From NCBI GenBank assembly GCA_029204045.2, contig CM055066.1, forward strand, positions 51,871,991 to 51,935,990: 64,000 bases of DNA. The letters run 5' to 3'. This stretch comes from Tillandsia leiboldiana. Lineage: Eukaryota; Streptophyta; Magnoliopsida; Poales; Bromeliaceae. The notes below the pieces were generated by a model, which saw only the letters and a list, made by a program, of their open reading frames with translations, was not told where the DNA came from and made no database searches. Of the stretch, positions 1 through 11,326 are shown one piece after another (the stretch's first letter is position 1; each line of letters opens with the position of its first letter). Made by a program: the position numbers and the translations under genes.

Positions 1-3000
1 TGCTCCCACTGCTTGAGCAATGTCGGGTCTCGTGCACACCATGGCAAACATAAGGCTCCCTACTGCCGATGAATATGGTACCCGAGCCATGTCGGTCTTT
101 TCTGCTTCCGTACCCGGTGATTGCTCGGCCGACAATTTTAAATGAATAGGAAACGGGGTAGAAACTGGCTTTGCGTTCTGCAAGTTGAAGCGCCGCAGAA
201 CCTTCTCCACATAACTCTTCTGTGAAAGCCAAACTTTCCTATTCTTTCTCTCCCGTAGTACCTTCATCCCGAGTATTTGATTCACAGTTCCTAAGTCCTT
301 CATATCGAACTCACCGGCTAACTGAGTCTTCAAGATAGATATCTGGTCCTTGTTATTTCCGGCGACCACCATGTCGTCGACATATAATAACAAAATACAG
401 AAGCTCCCGTTATTATAATCGCAGAAATATGCACAATGATCCGCTTCAAGCCTATCAAAACCCAAGCTTATAATGAAGGAATCAAATCGCTTGTACCAAC
501 ATCTTGGCGCCTGTTTCAAGCTGTACAACGATTTGTTCAACCGACAAACCAAATACTCCTTGCCTTTTTCGACAAAACATTCCGGTTGCGACATATATAT
601 CTCCTCCTCCAGGTCACCATGCAAGAATGCTGTTTTTACATCCATCTGCTCGAGCTCCAAATCCATGACCGCTGCGATCGCCAAAACAGCCCGAATAGTG
701 GTAAGACGAACCACCGGTGAGAAGATCTCATCGAAATCGATTCCCGGCTTCTGAGCATATCCCTTCACCACCAATCTTGCCTTGAACCTCTCCACATTCC
801 CATCTGTATCCTTTTTCACCTTAAACACCCACCGACATCCAATCGCGTTCCTTCTCTTCGGCAAATCAACAAGTTCCCAAGTCTTGTTCTTCCGAATTGA
901 CTCCATCTCCTCCTCCATCGCGCATTGCCACTTCCCAGCGTCAGTCGACTCACAAGCCTCCTTATACGAAGTCGGCTCATCTTCTTCCGCTAAAGCAACA
1001 TATGCACTAACATGGTTTGCAGAAGGAATAAATGAAGTAATATAGTCATTATACCTCGCAGGAGGTCTAATAACTCTACTAGGACGCCCGGAATCCGCTG
1101 GCGACTCTACCGGTGAATTTGTATCTTCGGATGATTGCGGAGATTCCAAGTCAGGTTCATCATCCTGTTGTGCTTGCTCAACTTGCACCTCATCGCGCGC
1201 TTCAAAGAGCTCAATTGGAATCATAGCATCATCATCTTGCTTTTCCTTGGTGCCTTGAAAGGACCCTTCATTGAAGATAACGTCACGACTTATGACTATT
1301 TTGTGGGTAGTAGGGTCCCACAATCGATACCCCTTAACACCTTTCGCATAGCCAAGAAATATACACCTCCGAGAGTTCTTATCCAATTTTGACCTTTTCT
1401 CCTTCGGTATCCATGCATAAGCATCACATCCAAAGACACGAAGATAGGAGTAATCAACGGACTTGCCGCTCCAGACTTCTTCAGGAATTTCCAAACCAAG
1501 TGATTTTGTCGCCGCTCGATTAATCAAATAACAAGCCGTGCTCACGGCTTCCGCCCAAAATCTCTTGTCGAGTTTTGAAGTACTCAACATGCTACGGGCC
1601 CTCTCCATGAGTGTTCTATTTAACCTCTCCGCTACACCGTTTTGTTGCGGTGTACCTGGTACCGTGAGATGCCGCTTAATTTCATGCTCAATACAAAACT
1701 CATCAAATTCTCTTGAACAATACTCCCCTCCGTTATCAGAACGTAGGCACTTAATTTTTAAATCCTTTTCATTCTCCACAAGAGTTTTGAACTTCTTAAA
1801 AGTCTCAAACACATCGGACTTTCGCTTTAGAATATACACCCAAGCCTTCCGAGAATAATCATCAATAGATGAAACAAAGTAAGAACATTCGCCCAACGAA
1901 GTATCGGGCGACTCCCAAGTATCCGAATGAATCAACTCGAGATGCTTCTTACTTCTTTGATGTGATAGAGAAAAAGACAACCTTCGTTGCTTCCCGTAGA
2001 TGCAATCTTCACAAAAAACTAATGGCGCAGACTTGTAACCTGAAAGAAGTTCACGGTTGGATAATACCTGCAATCTGCGCTCACTCATGTGTCCTAAACG
2101 GCGATGCCACACCGTTGAAGACTCCACCTTTGCGCTTGCAACAACCGCTTCTCCCACTTGAGTCTCGCCCACTAATCTATAAAGGCCACCTACTTGCTCT
2201 CCTTTCATCAATACCAAACAACCTTGACATACCTTCAAGTGATCTTTCTCGCCGATGAATTTAAACCCTTGTTTGCAAAATTTTCCAAGTGATAGAAGAC
2301 TTTTTCGAAGTGCAGGAACATGTCGAACATTAGAAACCGTCCGAATAACACCATCAAACATCTTGATCCGAACGTCTCCCACTCCAATCACCGGACATGC
2401 CGTGTTGTCACCCAAATAGATAACTCCACAATCCCGTGACTTATAAGAATGAAACCACTCCCTATAGGGAGTCATGTGGAATGACGCCCCCGAATCCAAG
2501 ATCCAATGATAAATAAGCTCGGATCTATCCAATGCGACTAACGCATCTCCGTTTTCTGAACTAGCCGACTTAGCATCTGCTACGGCTATATTACCTTGAA
2601 AATTATTTGAATCGGATTTACCATCAACTCCTTTAACCCGACAATCTTTCTTCACATGCCCCAACTTTCCACAATTCCAGCACTTTACTTTCTTTTTGCC
2701 CTTGGATTTTGATCTCGACTTTCCTCGATCACCATACTCCCTCTCGAAAGGTCTTCCCCGTGCTATCATAGCCTCCCCCGAAGAACTTTCTTGGCTAGAC
2801 TTCCGCCTCATCTCCTCGGTAAGTAATGATGCAACAACCGACTCCATCTTAAGGGTTTCAACATGGCTCAAGTTCATAATCAAATTATCCCAAGTTTCCG
2901 GCATCGAGCAAAGTAAAATACTTGCCTTTTCTTCTTCATCAATTCTCACGTCTAGGGCAGCGAGTTTGCTCACGATAGAGTTGAATGTACTTAGATGTTC

Positions 3001-3367
3001 TTGTATCGGTGCCCCGTCCTTCATCTTTAGATTGTACAATTGTCGCCTTAAGAAAATTTTGTTCACCAATGACTTTCCTTCATAGAGATTTTTTAATTTA
3101 TCCCAAATCCCTTTTGCGGTAGTCTCGGTCTCCACATTGAATAACACCGAATCATCCAGTGCCAAATATAGGTTTGCCAAAGCCATCTTGTCCTTCTCTT
3201 GAAATTGTTTATCCGTCATCCCTTCCGGCTTATTCTCTATTCCTTGTAGGGCGATCTCACAAGCATCTTTAATCAAAAACTGCTTGCATCTTCAATTTCC
3301 ACAACGCAAAGTTCGCTCCATCAAATCGAGAAATCTCATACTTTGCCACTGAAACTTTCCCCGCCAT
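1..3367 (-). pseudogene. Copia gag-pol, left copy (partial, one frameshift)
   Basis: The ATG is at 3367. About 30 codons of gag follow (start MAGKVSVAKYEISRF), then an extra base in the A5 run at 3276-3280 (+ strand) shifts the frame and a stop follows at once. From there the second frame stays open to the window edge: gag, a CCHC zinc knuckle, the protease motif DSGA, integrase and the first part of RT. Unlike the right copy it has an Arg codon (CGA), not a stop, at 2323-2325. Apart from the shared frameshift this body therefore looks nearly coding-competent. The remaining RT and RNase H would lie left of base 1. Confidence 0.85.
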
Positions 3368-3401
3368 CGTTTCACCGTCAACGAACTACGAATAACCAAA
3401 C

Positions 3402-3413
3402 GCTCTGATACCA
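3402..3413 (-). other. Primer-binding site of the left copia body
   Basis: On the minus strand this reads TGGTATCAGAGC, complementary to the 3' end of plant initiator tRNA-Met. It lies two bases inside the LTR edge at 3416, the usual position for copia reverse-transcription priming. Confidence 0.9.
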
Positions 3414-3415
3414 AT

Positions 3416-3978
3416 TGAAGGGGGACCGGCCGTGGGGTTACCGAGCACACCTCAACCCACACAGCACACGAGCGCAGCGGAAACAGAATCTTTCGTAGAT
3501 GAAAGTAGGCGAAAACGATTGTAGAAAACAAGCACGAGAATAACTAAAGAAATAAAACAAATAAGGGAATGCAAGGACACGAGAATTACGTGGTTCGGCC
3601 AACAATGCGTCAACCTACGTCCACGGGCAAGACCACCTCAATGCGTTATTCGATTAATCCACAAAAGTACAAGGAGTAAAATTGGATTACAAGAAACTCT
3701 CTCACGGATGCTCTCCACGTTTTTTCCTCTCAATTAGGATTTTTCAATGAAGCCCTAAAAAATAAAAGATGAATCGCAAGAGTTAATATAACTTTAAAAA
3801 CCTAATTCTAATAGGAAACGATCTCCACCGTCCATCCGAGTTTTTAAATCACTTCTAGTCGTCGTCCATATTATCTTAAGAATTATCTTTAAGATATTCC
3901 TAAATCATCCCTAATCTTTAGGAACAAGATTGGATCAAATCCATATGGACTCGAAACATAATTTTACATAATCCAACA
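3416..3978 (-). repeat. Copia LTR shared by both bodies (563 bp)
   Basis: The LTR has TG...CA ends (TGTTGG...CCTTCA on the minus strand). It matches 8044-8606 with about five differences (about 0.9 percent), mostly C/T or G/A transitions. It contains the R/U5-like segment around 3590-3640 (minus strand: cleavage-type motif near GGCCGAACCACGTAA) seen in many plant copia LTRs. Transcription would run toward lower coordinates. Confidence 0.92.
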
Positions 3979-3992
3979 ATTCTCCCACTTAA
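3979..3992 (-). other. Polypurine tract of the right copia body
   Basis: The minus strand reads TTTTAAGTGGGAGAAT immediately before the LTR start TGTTGG. A purine-rich run abutting the 3' LTR is the expected primer for plus-strand DNA synthesis. Confidence 0.8.
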
Positions 3993-4046
3993 AAACATGT
4001 GCCGAATTTCACAAAATTGAAGATCTTGCCAAAATTCCCACTCTCC

Positions 4047-7000
4047 TCATGTAGCTCCAAGACCGAGAGAAGTCATACTCCAATTGAACTTCTCTCGAGT
4101 TACCGGTTTCGTTAAAATATCCGCTGGATTCGCATCTGTGTGAATTTTCAACAATGAGATAAAACTCTCATCCACCACATCTCTCACGAAGTGATAGCGA
4201 ATATCAATGTGTTTCGTCCGAGAGTGAAACGCCGGATTCTTCGCCAAGTGTATTGCACTTTGACTATCACAATTCACTCCCACCACATCTTGCTTCACTT
4301 TTAATTCTCCTAAAAGTCTTTTTAGCCAGATAGCCTCCTTACAAGCATGTGTCATTGCTATGTACTCCGCCTCCGTCGTCGACAAAGCGACTACCGACTG
4401 AAGCTTCGACTCCCAGCTAATAGCACCACCGCCCATGGAGAAAACATAACCCGTGGTAGACTTTCTTCTGTCTTTATCTCCTGCGAAATCTGCATCCACA
4501 TATCCGACGCACTCCAAACCCGCAGAACCATAACAGAGTGAGAAATCCGCAGTACCTCTCAAATATCTGAGAATCCACTTCACTGCATTCCAATGTTCAC
4601 AACCTGGATTCGCCATATACCGACTCACTGCTCCCACTGCTTGAGCAATGTCGGGTCTCGTGCACACCATGGCAAACATAAGGCTCCCTACTGCCGATGA
4701 ATATGGTACCCGAGCCATGTCGGTCTTTTCTGCTTCCGTACCCGGTGATTGCTCGGCCGACAATTTTAAATGAATAGGAAACGGGGTAGAAACTGGCTTT
4801 GCGTTCTGCAAGTTGAAGCGCCGCAGAACCTTCTCCACATAACTCTTCTGTGAAAGCCAAACTTTCCTATTCTTTCTCTCCCGTAGTACCTTCATCCCGA
4901 GTATTTGATTCACAGTTCCTAAGTCCTTCATATCGAACTCACCGGCTAACTGAGTCTTCAAGATAGATATCTGGTCCTTGTTATTTCCGGCGACCACCAT
5001 GTCGTCGACATATAATAACAAAATACAGAAGCTCCCGTCATTATAATCGCAGAAATATGCACAATGATCCGCTTCAAGCCTATCAAAACCCAAACTTATA
5101 ATGAAGGAATCAAATCGCTTGTACCAACACCTTGGCGCCTGTTTCAAGCTGTACAACGATTTGTTCAACCGACAAACCAAATACTCCTTGCCTTTTTCAA
5201 CAAAACATTCCGGTTGCGACATATATATCTCCTCCTCCAGGTCACCATGCAAGAATGCTGTTTTTACATCCATCTGCTCGAGCTCCAAATCCATGACCGC
5301 TGCGATCGCCAAAACAGCCCGAATAGTGGTAAGACGAACCACCGGTGAGAAGATCTCATCGAAATCGATTCCCGGCTTCTGAGCATATCCCTTCACCACC
5401 AATCTTGCCTTGAACCTCTCCACATTCCCATCTGTATCCTTTTTCACCTTAAACACCCACCGACATCCAATCGCGTTCCTTCTCTTCGGCAAATCAACAA
5501 GTTCCCAAGTCTTGTTCTTCCGAATTGACTCCATCTCCTCCTCCATCGCGCATTGCCACTTCCCAGCGTCAGTCGACTCACAAGCCTCCTTATACGAAGT
5601 CGGCTCATCTTCTTCCGCTAAAGCAACATATGCACTAACATGGTTTGCAGAAGGAATAAATGAAGTAATATAGTCATTATACCTCGCAGGAGGTCTAATA
5701 ACTCTACTAGGACGCCCGGAATCCGCTGGCGACTCTACCGGTGAATTTGTATCTTCGGATGATTGCGGAGATTCCAAGTCAGGTTCATCATCCTGTTGTG
5801 CTTGCTCAACTTGCACCTCATCGCGCGCTTCAAAGAGCTCAATTGGAATCATAGCATCATCATCTTGCTTTTCCTTGGTGCCTTGAAAGGACCCTTCATT
5901 GAAGATAACGTCACGACTTATGACTATTTTGTGGGTAGTAGGGTCCCACAATCGATACCCCTTAACACCTTTCGCATAGCCAAGAAATATACACCTCCGA
6001 GAGTTCTTAACCAATTTTGACCTTTTCTCCTTCGGTATCCATGCATAAGCATCACATCCAAAGACACGAAGATAGGAGTAATCAACGGACTTGCCGCTCC
6101 AGACTTCTTCAGGAATTTCCAAACCAAGTGATTTTGTCGCCGCTCGATTAATCAAATAACAAGCCGTGCTCACGGCTTCCGCCCAAAATCTCTTGTCGAG
6201 TTTTGAAGTACTCAACATGCTACGGGCCCTCTCCATGAGTGTTCTATTTAACCTCTCCGCTACACCGTTTTGTTGCGGTGTACCTGGTACCGTGAGATGC
6301 CGCTTAATTTCATGCTCAATACAAAACTCATCAAATTCTCTTGAACAATACTCCCCTCCGTTATCAGAACGTAGGCACTTAATTTTTAAATCCTTTTCAT
6401 TCTCCACAAGAGTTTTGAACTTCTTAAAAGTCTCAAACACATCGGACTTTCGCTTTAGAATATACACCCAAGCCTTCCGAGAATAATCATCAATAGATGA
6501 AACAAAGTAAGAACATTCGCCCAACGAAGTATCGGGCGACTCCCAAGTATCCGAATGAATCAACTCGAGATGCTTCTTACTTCTTTGATGTGATAGAGAA
6601 AAAGACAACCTTCGTTGCTTCCCGTAGATGCAATCTTCACAAAAAACTAATGGCGCGGACTTGTAACCTGAAAGAAGTTCACGGTTGGATAATACCTGCA
6701 ATCTGCGCTCACTCATGTGTCCTAAACGGCGATGCCACACCGTTGAAGACTCCACCTTTGCGCTTGCAACAACCGCTTCTCCCACTTGAGTCTCGCCCAC
6801 TAATCTATAAAGGCCACCTACTTGCTCTCCTTTCATCAACACCAAACAACCTTGACATACCTTCAAGTGATCTTTCTCGCCGATGAATTTAAACCCTTGT
6901 TTGCAAAATTTTCCAAGTGATAGAAGACTTTTTCGAAGTGCAGGAACATGTCAAACATTAGAAACCGTCCGAATAACACCATCAAACATCTTGATCCGAA

Positions 7001-7995
7001 CGTCTCCCACTCCAATCACCGGACATGCCGTGTTGTCACCCAAATAGATAACTCCACAATCCCGTGACTTATAAGAATGAAACCACTCCCTATAGGGAGT
7101 CATGTGGAATGACGCCCCCGAATCCAAGATCCAATGATAAATAAGCTCGGATCTATCCAATGCGACTAACGCATCTCCGTCTTCTGAACTAGCCGACTTA
7201 GCATCTGCTACGACTATATTACCTTGAAAATTATTTGAATCGGATTTACCATCAACTCCTTTAACCCGACAATCTTTCTTCACATGCCCCAACTTTCCAC
7301 AATTCCAGCACTTTACTTTCTTTTTGCCCTTGGATTTTGATCTCGACTTTCCTCGATCACCATACTCCCTCTCGAAAGGTCTTCCCCGTGCTATCATAGC
7401 CTCCCCCGAAGAACTTTCTTGGCTAGACTTCCGCCTCATCTCCTCGGTAAGTAATGATGCAACAACCGACTCCATCTTAAGGGTTTCAACATGGCTCAAG
7501 TTCATAATCAAATTATCCCAAGTTTCCGGCATCGAGCAAAGTAAAATACTTGCCTTTTCTTCTTCATCAATTCTCACGTCTAGGGCAGCGAGTTTGCTCA
7601 CGATAGAGTTGAATGTACTTAGATGTTCTTGTACCGGTGCCCCGTCCTTCATCTTTAGATTGTACAATTGTCGCCTTAAGAAAATTTTGTTCACCAATGA
7701 CTTTCCTTCATAGAGATTTTTTAATTTATCCCAAATCCCTTTTGCGGTAGTCTCGGTCTCCACATTGAATAACACCGAATCATCCAGTGCCAAATATAGG
7801 TTTGCCAAAGCCATCTTGTCCTTCTCTTGAAATTGTTTATCCGTCATCCCTTCCGGCTTATTCTCTATTCCTTGCAGGGCGATCTCACAAGCATCTTTAA
7901 TCAAAAACTGCTTGCATCTTCAATTTCCACAACGCAAAGTTCGCTCCATCAAATCGAGAAATCTCATACTTTGCCACTGAAACTTTCCCCGCCAT
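4047..7995 (-). pseudogene. Copia gag-pol polyprotein, right copy (frameshift plus stop)
   Basis: The ATG is at 7995. The first gag codons are followed by the same extra base as in the left copy (A5 run at 7904-7908). Codons 7904-6951 then give about 317 residues of gag with the knuckle CWNCGKLGHVKKDC and the protease motif LDSGAS. A TGA at 6951-6953 interrupts the frame. The rest, 6866-4047 (939 codons), is uninterrupted: GAG pre-integrase (VWHRRLGHM), integrase with HSDTW and DNGGEY, RT with the YVDD active site (near residue 600 of this segment), and RNase H (ADFAGD, TEAEY). The TGA replaces the CGA of the left copy, a CpG-type transition. The protein is broken twice but the element is very young. 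Confidence 0.92.
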
Positions 7996-8029
7996 CGTTT
8001 CACCGTCAACGAACTACGAATAACCAAAC

Positions 8030-8041
8030 GCTCTGATACCA
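8030..8041 (-). other. Primer-binding site of the right copia body
   Basis: Same TGGTATCAGAGC sequence as at 3402-3413, two bases inside the outer LTR. Confidence 0.9.
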
Positions 8042-8043
8042 AT

Positions 8044-8606
8044 TGAAGGGGGACCGGCCGTGGGGTTACCGAGCACACCTCAACCCACACAGCACACGAG
8101 CGTAGCGGAAACAGAATCTTTCGTAGATGAAAGTAGGCGAAAACGATTGTAGAAAACAAGCACGAGAATAACTAAAGAAATAAAACAAATAAGGGAATGC
8201 AAGGACACGAGAATTATGTGATTTGGCCAACAATGCGTCAACCTACGTCCACGGGCAAGACCACCTCAATGCGTTATTCGATTAATCCACAAAAGTACAA
8301 GGAGTAAAATTGGATTACAAGAAACTCTCTCACGGATGCTCTCCACGTTTTTTCCTCTCAATTAGGATTTTTCAATGAAGCCCTAAAAAATAAAAGATGA
8401 ATCGCAAGAGTTAATATAACTTTAAAAACCTAATTCTAATAGGAAACGATCTCCACCGTCCATCCGAGTTTTTAAATCACTTCTAGTCGTCGTCCATATT
8501 ATCTTAAGAATTATCTTTAAGATATTCCTAAATCATCCCTAATCTTTAGGAACAAGATTGGATCAAATCCATATGGACTCGAAACATGATTTTACATAAT
8601 CCAACA
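8044..8606 (-). repeat. Outer 5' LTR of the copia array
   Basis: This is the second copy of the 563-bp LTR. Its outer edge (CCAACA on +) is followed by unrelated AT-rich flank starting tgttgatatt. The first five flanking bases (8607-8611, tgttg) would be the TSD if the left junction could be seen. Confidence 0.92.
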
Positions 8607-8881
8607 TGTTGATATTTCAACATAAGCTATTGTATGAATTTGAGTTTCGAAAAATTGTGGAAAACCATTTTTCGTTTTTTTTTTTTGGAGGTAAAAACCG
8701 TTTTTTCATAAAATATAAATTTTTTTTTTTCGAGATATAAACAAACTTGAAAAATTAAAAAAAACACTTTTCCTTGAAATCTGCAAAAAATTATTTTTCT
8801 CACGAAGAATTATATATATTTTTTAGAGAACTATTTTCTAAGTTATTTTAAAAAAAATTTAGGAACAACCAAACAAATTCA
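8607..8881. other. AT-rich intergenic, nothing recognised
   Basis: Low-complexity A/T runs right of the copia insertion. No ORF or repeat signature was recognised. Confidence 0.6.
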
Positions 8882-9240
8882 AAATTGCTTTTAATAATTT
8901 ACACTCTGTGTGCTTTGCGGCTACGGGGATGAAACCGTAGACCACTTATTTGTGAGCAGCATCTTTACGTGGTTCGTTCGTTTTGGAGGTTGGGGACGGC
9001 TGGTTGGCTCGGGTGTGGTGGTGTGGATGCTAGGAGTGTCTGGAAAAGGTGGATGTCAATGAAGGAGTCTGCCGTTAGGAATAAGATGCTAATCTACCTG
9101 TCAGCGACATGGTTGATAATTTGAGCAATTAGAAATAAAGTTATCTTCCATAAACAAACACTGACCCCTTAGTGCAGTAAGTTAGGTCAAAAGAGATATT
9201 CTACTGTAGGAGAATTTAAATTAACCTTTTTTTTTTCTTT
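8882..9240 (+). mobile_element. LINE (L1-type) 3' relic with zf-RVT motif
   Basis: A degraded frame reads Cys-Gly-(Y)GDETVDHLFVS, the zf-RVT domain at the C-terminus of plant L1 reverse transcriptases. Further down come SAVRNKMLIYLSATW and a stretch like RNKVIFHK. The wording matches the LINE relic at 47.66-48.56 kb. A T-rich tract (9227-9250) follows. There are several frame breaks and no ORF, so this is a dead 5'-truncated copy. Confidence 0.75.
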
Positions 9241-9527
9241 TTTTTTTTTTGGTTCTCTGCTGCCACGGGAAAGGAATCCAATTCTGATATTTTGTCTTAT
9301 TTATTGACTTTTGATTTATTGGACAATAAAGAAATAAAATGAATAAGAAAATATGTCATTACAATGAATATAGAAACTAATAAATTATACAAATTAAATA
9401 TGAGGTTTATGCGGTAACATCACTTTCTACTTAGTTTACTTTCTTCATGAATAAAACACTACCTTTTTTTTCAAACAAAAAAAAAAATTATAACAACAAC
9501 ATGTAATAGTTATTACAACATCTAAAA

Positions 9528-9593
<66 letters not shown>

Positions 9594-9722
9594 CTATTAA
9601 TAAATTTTGAGTTAAATGGTTGAATAAAATGAATTAATATTATTTTGATTAAACTTTAAAGACAAAATAGCACAAAGTAGTGGGAAATAACAACTTAGTT
9701 GACTTGGAATTAAATAATATAA

Positions 9723-9761
<39 letters not shown>

Positions 9762-10119
9762 AAAAAAAAGATTATGTAATGATGGTGAATTAAATAATAT
9801 TGGTGGTGGTAAATGTGGTGCACAGCATCATCTCCATTGTTTATTCCCCCAAAAAAATAATAATAAAAAAGATTATGCTCATCTATATAAATATTTGGAT
9901 CTTTATATTTGTTCCATTCACACGCTTTGATGCTTCTACCCAATCAGGCATTGTTAACAAGAATTAAAAAAATAGAGTACAATTCAACTGGGACTTCACT
10001 CACCCTTCACAAAGAATTAACACATGTACTATATACAAATATTTTATGCCAAAAAATATTCATAAATAAAAGTAATCAAAGCATTTAACAACATGAGAAT
10101 TAACTTCCCGATTTATAGT
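9241..10119. other. AT-rich intergenic with two (TA)n tracts
   Basis: Contains (TA)n at about 9529-9591 and 9728-9759. No coding sequence was recognised. Confidence 0.6.
9529..9591. repeat. (TA)n microsatellite
   Basis: About 31 perfect TA units. Confidence 0.95.
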
Positions 10120-10930
10120 TGAATTCTAGATTGGAATAAATATTTAAATTTATCAAGATTTAAATATTAATTAGAGTAAAAATCTAATTAAATTAGGATT
10201 TGGGCATATATAAACTATAAATATAATATAGGTGCTATTATTTGGTGGTACATCTATGATCAAGGTGTTTATGATTTTGGATAATATGAAGAGAGCTCGA
10301 GTTGAAATTACTATGTGTAGAAAAGGTAGAGGAGCCATGTATAATTCTTCTCGATCTTGGTTAATAAAACTTATTTCACCCGTATTATCTGCTTTGGTTC
10401 CTTTTTTTCTTTTGTGGTTGTGCTTCTTTCGGTTTTTGTCGAGGAGACGAATTTATAATAAAAAGTTGATTTAACGCTTTTGTTGCGGAATTTCAACGGG
10501 AGTCGGTACCGGAACGAGTTGCGAATTCACAAAATCTGGTATCGAGACGAGTACTTGTTAGATGTGACTTGAAATCAGAATCGCTTCGATTTTGGGTTTC
10601 TGGTTCGCCGATGGCCTTGTGTTGCGACGACAAATTTGGTAAAATTTTGAAACCAAACCCCACCACTAACATCGGACGGGGGTGCGGGGGACGGAGCCCT
10701 CGCGGTACGGATCGGATCCGCTAAGGCAAAGAAATTGTACGATCAAGAATCTTTTGTATTCCCTCTCTTCTACACAGTGAAATTCTTCTTTTTCGTCCGT
10801 AATTTTTTTTCCTGCAAAAAGTTTTTTACGTAAATCTGTGTGCTTTGTTTTTTTGTCGTGCTTTTGAAATTTATATTTATGTGGTTGTCACATTGAGATT
10901 TGTTTGATTTGTGCGCTCGTTGCTAACAGT
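10120..10930 (+). mobile_element. Probable LTR-retrotransposon fragment
   Basis: A moderately GC-rich patch inside AT-rich DNA. Around 10536 it reads aatctggtatcgagac, close to a degraded iMet primer-binding site (TGGTATCAGAGC), preceded by U5-like T-rich sequence. A single 80-codon ORF at 10232-10474 has no recognisable domain. No LTR pair was found, so the assignment is tentative. Confidence 0.3.
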
Positions 10931-11087
10931 ACTATATTCCCAGCTACTACGCAATCAACACAAGTTTGATTACGTCAGAACACGTTTTGTTATTCACAAA
11001 ACAATGTATCTGTTCTTTATAATATCATTGTACGTAGGCAAGAGTAGAATTTTGGCTTATGTTGGAGGTCAACTTCATTTTGGTGCA

Positions 11088-11095
11088 TATATAAA
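11088..11095 (+). promoter_or_regulatory. Candidate TATA box of the ABCG/PDR gene
   Basis: TATATAAA lies about 230 bp upstream of the start codon at 11327. The position fits a core promoter with a 5' UTR of about 200 bases, but the AT-rich setting makes a chance match possible. Confidence 0.35.
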
Positions 11096-11326
11096 TTGAT
11101 CATGGCAAATAAGATGCCATCTGTAATGCCCAGGCATTTGTTCTTTCATTGATTCCCTATCAAGCAATTAACATGAGATTCACCTCGCAACATTTTAATA
11201 TCTAGTGGTCGAGATGACGCAGTGCCTTTCGTCAGAAAGAAGGATTATGAATGGTTTATACGCGCCAACCGTCTAACTGTCAAACTGTCAAAATAGCTGA
11301 GAAGCTGAGAAGCTGTTCTGAAAAGA

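Larger units (their letters stand above)
1..8606 (-). mobile_element. Tandem Ty1/copia retrotransposon array (body - LTR - body - LTR)
   Basis: Bases 1-3978 repeat at 4629-8606 with a period of 4628 bp; I count roughly 16-20 substitutions, so about 99.5 percent identity. Read on the minus strand the order is LTR (8606-8044), gag-pol, LTR (3978-3416), gag-pol, running off the left edge. The middle LTR serves both as 3' LTR of the right body and as 5' LTR of the left body. Each body has a tRNA-iMet-type primer-binding site next to its LTR, and a purine-rich tract lies before the middle LTR. Domain order (protease, integrase, RT, RNase H) is that of Ty1/copia. The left end and its TSD lie outside the window. 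Confidence 0.95.

Noticed and set aside
436..720. Several 80-130 codon plus-strand ORFs in the copia bodies
   Set aside because: They are antisense shadows of gag-pol, repeated in both copies.
3292..3531. 79-codon minus-strand ORF across LTR and gag leader (also at 7920-8159)
   Set aside because: It overlaps the PBS and LTR in a different frame from gag and has no retroelement or host domain.
9710..9943. 77-codon minus-strand ORF ending in alternating Tyr/Ile
   Set aside because: It is a translated (TA)n tract with low-complexity flank.
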